Shown here piece by piece: positions 60,229 to 64,000 of a DNA stretch of 64,000 nucleotides. The position numbers and the translations under genes were made by a program. Where the stretch lies: NCBI GenBank assembly GCA_045531955.1, contig JAZSFC010000047.1, positions 34,713 to 98,712 of the forward strand, in the 5' to 3' direction. The notes beneath the pieces are model-generated. The model ran no database searches. It was not told the DNA's origin and saw only the letters and a list, made by a program, of their open reading frames with translations. Source of the stretch: SIG299 sp045531955 (GTDB taxonomy: Bacteria; Bacillota; Clostridia; Lachnospirales; Lachnospiraceae). Positions within the stretch are counted from its first letter, which is position 1. The number at the start of each line of letters is the position of its first letter.

Positions 60229-61893
60229 CTATCCCTTCACAATCAACGCGGTCAACGCTTTCTTCTGTCCTTCTGTCGGCTCCTTCAGCTTTCCGTTTTC
60301 CAAAAGTGCCACGATACAATGCAGCAAAAACCAGCCATCGGAATGGAATATAAATTGCAATTCATATTCCATTATCTTTCTTAAATGTGCAGGAACACTC
60401 TTTAACATTGCTTCTGCATAAGGTGCCTTCCATGCTTCAAATTCCGCCAGATGCTTTTTCTTTAATCGCTCTCCAATTGCCAGCAATCTGTCTCTGATGT
60501 CCTCATTATCCAGGATAACAATCTGCCATGCTGCTTTAAACAGTCCATCATAATCGCCATTGGTCTTCACATAGCCACGTTCTGCCAGCCACGCATATTC
60601 ATCCTTTGAAAGGACCTCGTCCATTTCTCTTTCGTACAAAGAAAGCACCCGTTGTGCATCCTCGCCATACATAACGCCATGAAATTCTCCACGGTTGCTC
60701 CATTGGCTGTCAATCTGCCAAAGGATATGTTTTCCGTTGCCGTTCCACATCGGGCCGCACCAATGCTTCATATACACATACTCCTTTGGAAGAACCATTT
60801 CCTTCGAAACCACGGAAGCATGATATATATTATGTCCACCATCCGGGCGAAGGGTAGCCACCTCTTCGAAGGAAATACGATTTTCCCGTAAATTTACCCC
60901 CGACCACGCCGCAATATACGGGAGCAAGGTCCACAAAAGAAAGTTTTTGTCCGCCTTCGGTGTCTTTTCCAAAGAAACCGGTTCATCACTCTGTAAACAA
61001 AGAATACCTGTGTCCTCTAAAATTCCACAGGACATCAACTCCTCATACAAATCGTTGGCAAACAGTTTCGCTGCATTCTTGTACATCTCATCCTTCATGA
61101 CAAGTAATTCCGCCGTGGGTTCATTGATAATAAAGTTTGCAATATAGTTATCCTTCTGCTGCTGTAAAAGACCGTATTCCTCCAATGCTTCCACCTCCGG
61201 CTCCACATATACCGGGGACACTCCCAAGGCGTCTGCAATTTCATTCACAGACATGGCGCGATTTCTCACGCAATAGCAAATATTCTGGGATAGTGTTGAA
61301 CGCAGGATATCCTCCGGAGATTTCTTACCTACACTGCCACTAATTCCATAGGAGTGAAATTTAATCGGGTTAAATTTAAGTTCGCTTGTCTTTCTCATCG
61401 TATCCATACCTCGTTTCAGTTCTTTTTTTGCCTCAAACAAGTGCCACTTGACGGTACCAACAGGAGTATTAAGCTCCTCGGCAATTTCTGCCTGCTTCCG
61501 GTTTTCAAAATAATACGCAATGATAATTCTCCGCTGCAGTTTGGAAAGATAGGCAATCTCGCCCTGAAGTCTGCAGATGCTATCCTCATCCGCTTCTTTT
61601 TCCAGCTCAGCATTTGGATCTGCCAGTTGCTCCGCCACCTCATCCAGCGGAACACCCAACATACTCTTTGCCGTATCCCGGTAATAATTACTGAGGGCAT
61701 TGTGGGCCACAGTCCAAATAAACTTACCCATGTCTGCTATATCTTCTTTTATCAAAAGGGCACGAAAGGCTCTTGCAATAATTTCCTGGGATAAATCTTC
61801 TGCATCCTCCATGCTTTTGCACCGTTTCAGCGCAAATCCGTATACCAGCTTTACATATTCCGTTATGATGTTTTCTACGTCTTTTCTGTTCAC
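60229..61893 (-). CDS. ECF sigma factor with large C-terminal extension
   Basis: 554 residues. Residues 1-165 are a normal ECF sigma: region 2 YGFALKRCKSMEDAEDLSQEIIARAF and region 4 NRKQAEIAEELNTPVGTVKWHLFEAKKELKRG. A winged-helix-like segment follows (about 215-245, MSVNEIADALGVSPVYVEPEVEALEEYGLL). Then about 300 residues of unknown fold contain YVYMKHWCGPMWNGNGKH, a possible metal or ligand site. No anti-sigma gene is adjacent, so the extension may hold the regulation. Confidence 0.88.
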   Translation of the reverse strand: MNRKDVENIITEYVKLVYGFALKRCKSMEDAEDLSQEIIARAFRALLIKEDIADMGKFIWTVAHNALSNYYRDTAKSMLGVPLDEVAEQLADPNAELEKEADEDSICRLQGEIAYLSKLQRRIIIAYYFENRKQAEIAEELNTPVGTVKWHLFEAKKELKRGMDTMRKTSELKFNPIKFHSYGISGSVGKKSPEDILRSTLSQNICYCVRNRAMSVNEIADALGVSPVYVEPEVEALEEYGLLQQQKDNYIANFIINEPTAELLVMKDEMYKNAAKLFANDLYEELMSCGILEDTGILCLQSDEPVSLEKTPKADKNFLLWTLLPYIAAWSGVNLRENRISFEEVATLRPDGGHNIYHASVVSKEMVLPKEYVYMKHWCGPMWNGNGKHILWQIDSQWSNRGEFHGVMYGEDAQRVLSLYEREMDEVLSKDEYAWLAERGYVKTNGDYDGLFKAAWQIVILDNEDIRDRLLAIGERLKKKHLAEFEAWKAPYAEAMLKSVPAHLRKIMEYELQFIFHSDGWFLLHCIVALLENGKLKEPTEGQKKALTALIVKG

Positions 61894-61925
61894 TTGTTTT
61901 TACCTCTTTTGAAAGCTTTCACTTA

Positions 61926-61951
61926 GATAGACACGAGTTTTTGAAAAGGTT
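61926..61951 (-). promoter_or_regulatory. ECF-type promoter (likely autoregulatory)
   Basis: Minus strand CAACCTTTT (AACC at 61948-61951) and CGTGTCTATC (61926-61935), with 12-15 nt between depending on alignment. It is about 35 bp before the large ECF gene and resembles the element at 12026-12057. Confidence 0.55.
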
Positions 61952-61995
61952 GGAACTTTTTTTAAAAATTTAATTATCTTCTCTGAAAATATTCA

Positions 61996-62023
61996 AGGGC
62001 TCATCCATATCTGAATGAGCCCT
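61996..62023 (-). terminator. hairpin after the DUF2207 gene
   Basis: A 9-bp stem AGGGCTCAT/ATGAGCCCT with a 10-nt loop. The following T-run is broken (TTGAATATTTT), so it may be a weak terminator allowing some read-through into the sigma gene. Confidence 0.6.
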
Positions 62024-62033
62024 AAACTCTACA

Positions 62034-63692
62034 TTATCTCGAACCACCGCCGTGTCCGCCGCCGGAGAAGCCGCCTCCTCCGCCTACGGAAGAGGAACCG
62101 CCGGCTGCCTTCACCGCTTTATTCACGGAACTATGCATACCATGATAATAGCCGTAACACCATATATACCGGTGATGATACTCTTCAAATACCGGAAGCT
62201 TTTCCGGATATAACAGCTTCAACTGCTCAATGACATCCTCTGCAACACCAAACAGGGTAGCATATACCATATAATCCTGCCACAGGTTAGCTTCCCAGAT
62301 GTTACGCTCTGCCATGCGGGCATTTTCTTCCAGATAGCGCTTCAAGCCTGCCACCTGCGCCAACTCGCTCTTTCCGGTATCACTCAAATGCTTGATACGA
62401 CTGCCCGAGCCTTTCAGAAATCCTCCCTTATTCTTAAATGCATTTTCACCATTTTTCTTAGTTTCAGCCAAAAATTTCTGAATTTCCTGGTAGTGCTTGT
62501 AAGCATAATCATCCAGTGCCTTTTCCTGCAAAACTCCGGTTCCTTCCGCTGCAGAAGACAGTATGTAGAATAGCTTCCTTTCCGGTGCTGTGTCAGGCTC
62601 GGAAAGCAGACGAAGCTCCAGCTTTGGTTCCGCCGTACTGAAGGTATCGGCAGTTTCACGAAGTTCCAGACAATTCTTATTCATCATGGAAAGCATCAGG
62701 GCACCCATAATGAGGCTGTCTTCTTTACTCATACTAAAGGTTCTGGCAAGATAGTGGGTCATTTCGATGTCGCCGCCGTTCGGAACATCCGCAAAATAGC
62801 CCACGCTGTTAGCAAATGCCTTATTTTCTTCCTCTACCTTTGACGAATAAACCGCAGCACCAATTAGTGCTGCCATCGCGCCCCCGAAAATAACGCATAC
62901 CGCAGCAATCGCTGCTGCATCATCCTCATCATTACCGTGACCGTAATCGCTGTCTTCCATGGCTTCTTCCCTTACCGCCGCAAACGCCTCATCAGTAACA
63001 AGCTTTCTTGGGGAAAGCAGCTCCTTATCCAGTTCCAGCATCACAATCATGGAATTATCGTCTTCCAAATCTTTTTCCGTGTAAGCAACTACTCTGCCGT
63101 CCTGAAATTCGATTCTTCCCTCAAAGCCAAAAGCCCAGATTCCGGCGTTGGAATCATTCAGCCTTGTGCCATCTTCCATCACGATTTCGATTCTGCCCGC
63201 CGTCGGGAAGGTGGACATTTCCGGATTGATGAACATAAAATTGGTACCGTTGGCATCCCGGTAGCCCTTAATAAAATCGGTTACCACATAAGAAAAGGTA
63301 TACTCTTTATGACCGTACTCCGTAATACCAAAGCAAAGTTCCACGCCATCCTTGGTTTCCACAATGCCGCATTTTCCGGCTTTCTTTTTAAAGTTCCAGT
63401 CAACCTCCCAATCTTCCACAAAGGTGTAAGAACCGTTTTCGTCGGACACACTAAACTCAGAAATACCGATATCTCCGGTGCGGATTGGCAGATAGTTTTC
63501 GGTTCCTTTTTCAAACTCACCGGTCCAATACTGGGTAATAACCGCACTACCATCGTTTCTGATAACAACCTCGATGTCAATGTTGGTAACATGGTTGTCT
63601 GCAGCGTAAGCGGTAATAGTGGAACCAAGAGTTACACCAAGCAGAACCAGTACTGCAAATACTACTGCTGTTAATTTTTTCAACTGTTTCAT
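62034..63692 (-). CDS. DUF2207 membrane protein
   Basis: 552 residues from the ATG at 63692 (AGAAAGGAG upstream). A signal peptide ends near AYA-A. An extracytoplasmic domain of about 230 residues has NIDIEVVIRNDGSAVITQYWTG at its start. One or two membrane helices follow (AAAIAAVCVIFGGAMAALIGAAVY, about 258-280), then a cytoplasmic region, and a Gly-rich tail (SSSVGGGGGFSGGGHGGGSR) that is the DUF2207 hallmark. Function unknown; envelope-located. Confidence 0.9.
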   Translation of the reverse strand: MKQLKKLTAVVFAVLVLLGVTLGSTITAYAADNHVTNIDIEVVIRNDGSAVITQYWTGEFEKGTENYLPIRTGDIGISEFSVSDENGSYTFVEDWEVDWNFKKKAGKCGIVETKDGVELCFGITEYGHKEYTFSYVVTDFIKGYRDANGTNFMFINPEMSTFPTAGRIEIVMEDGTRLNDSNAGIWAFGFEGRIEFQDGRVVAYTEKDLEDDNSMIVMLELDKELLSPRKLVTDEAFAAVREEAMEDSDYGHGNDEDDAAAIAAVCVIFGGAMAALIGAAVYSSKVEEENKAFANSVGYFADVPNGGDIEMTHYLARTFSMSKEDSLIMGALMLSMMNKNCLELRETADTFSTAEPKLELRLLSEPDTAPERKLFYILSSAAEGTGVLQEKALDDYAYKHYQEIQKFLAETKKNGENAFKNKGGFLKGSGSRIKHLSDTGKSELAQVAGLKRYLEENARMAERNIWEANLWQDYMVYATLFGVAEDVIEQLKLLYPEKLPVFEEYHHRYIWCYGYYHGMHSSVNKAVKAAGGSSSVGGGGGFSGGGHGGGSR

Positions 63693-63741
63693 AACAATCT
63701 CCTTTCTCTCCCACATAAATAGCTATGAATTTGTTTCTACT

Positions 63742-63771
63742 ATTTTACTACGTACTGCGTTAAAAAAGCAA
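63742..63771 (-). promoter_or_regulatory. candidate sigma-A promoter of the DUF2207 gene
   Basis: Minus strand TTGCTT (63766-63771), 18-nt spacer, TAAAAT (63742-63747). Confidence 0.55.
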
Positions 63772-63815
63772 TAGTACTATCGTACATTTTCTTTATGAAA
63801 CATACAATTGTCCTC

Positions 63816-63844
63816 TTGACACAGACAAACAATGGTAGTATAAT
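63816..63844 (+). promoter_or_regulatory. consensus sigma-A promoter driving the glycine riboswitch
   Basis: TTGACA (63816-63821), 17-nt spacer, TATAAT (63839-63844): a full-consensus promoter just before the aptamers. Confidence 0.92.
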
Positions 63845-63877
63845 CTCACCATTAAACTGAATAAGGCTAAATGAAAT

Positions 63878-64000
63878 CAGCAGGAGATTAGGCGTTTGCC
63901 TTTCCAAAGGGGTAATACTCTCGGGTGTCATTATGACGGGGACTGCTGACGGATAGCAATCTGGAGAAGTCCGCTTTTACGCGGATGCCGAAGGTGCAAG
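63878..64000 (+). ncRNA. tandem glycine riboswitch (3' end cut by window)
   Basis: Aptamer 1 is closed by CAGCAG (63878) and CTGCTG (63943) and contains CCAAAGGGGTAA then ACTCTCGGG, a variant of the glycine core CCGAAGGGGCAA/CTCTCAGG. After a short linker aptamer 2 begins TCTGGAGAAG and shows GCCGAAGGTGCAAG at the window edge. This matches the cooperative tandem glycine riboswitch. The controlled gene lies beyond the window; glycine cleavage genes or a Na+/alanine-glycine symporter are usual. Confidence 0.85.

Overview
The window looks like a chromosomal segment from an anaerobic, probably spore-forming member of the Clostridia, most likely Lachnospiraceae. The evidence is moderate GC, strong AGGAG ribosome-binding sites with frequent TTG/GTG starts, rubrerythrin, a 55-residue 2[4Fe-4S] ferredoxin, a CwlD-type amidase, MecA, GdpP, a tandem glycine riboswitch, and an ATP synthase whose c subunit carries the Na+-binding residues. 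No rRNA, tRNA, transposase, prophage or CRISPR array was seen. The family placement is inference.

Layout. 1-5.2 kb (minus): the end of a B12/radical-SAM gene, then an AT-rich accessory patch (small unknowns, two GNAT acetyltransferases, an S41 peptidase) with short related palindromic repeats between some genes. 5.2-9.8 kb: a P-loop kinase, a YjjG-type HAD phosphatase, methylglyoxal synthase, a beta-CASP nuclease and a Sel1-repeat protein. 9.9-12.6 kb: an esterase, an ECF sigma/anti-sigma-like pair and an SCP2 protein. 12.7-20.3 kb (minus): a complete F1Fo ATP synthase operon atpZ-I-B-E-F-H-A-G-D-C, with a 178-bp hairpin-forming element between atpD and atpC. 20.4-26.1 kb (plus): TrkA/TrkH potassium uptake, a DUF402 protein, a soluble CZB chemoreceptor and rubrerythrin. 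26.1-31.7 kb (minus): rpiB, a Sua5-type tRNA modification gene, cwlD, a GH18/SH3 protein and a Ser/Thr kinase. 32-33.4 kb: mecA, a DUF1858 protein and a ferredoxin. 33.5-38 kb: dnaB, rplI and gdpP in the classical order.

38.1-47.5 kb (minus) is a tightly packed run of small accessory enzymes. Six of its genes carry seven GNAT domains, one fused to a HAD phosphatase, accompanied by two NUDIX hydrolases, a NimA-like flavin protein, a C15-like peptidase, a DUF1848 protein and an EamA exporter. A 230-bp palindromic element and aspartate kinase follow. 49.3-58.3 kb is a phosphate regulon: pstS-C-A-B, phoU, an Na+/Pi cotransporter and a PhoP/PhoR pair, with TTTTACA repeat arrays resembling Pho boxes. 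Its PstS is circularly permuted relative to the usual family order. 58.4-63.7 kb holds a lipoprotein, a DUF1016 nuclease with an apparent 3' frameshift, an ECF sigma factor with a very large C-terminal extension, and a DUF2207 protein. The window ends inside a tandem glycine riboswitch on the plus strand, with a consensus promoter.

How it fits together: Na+ is a recurring theme (the ATP synthase and Na+/Pi symporter, and possibly the gene under the glycine riboswitch). c-di-AMP turnover (GdpP) and TrkA/H potassium uptake may be linked. Both ECF sigma genes are preceded by CAACCTTTT-type promoters that suggest autoregulation.
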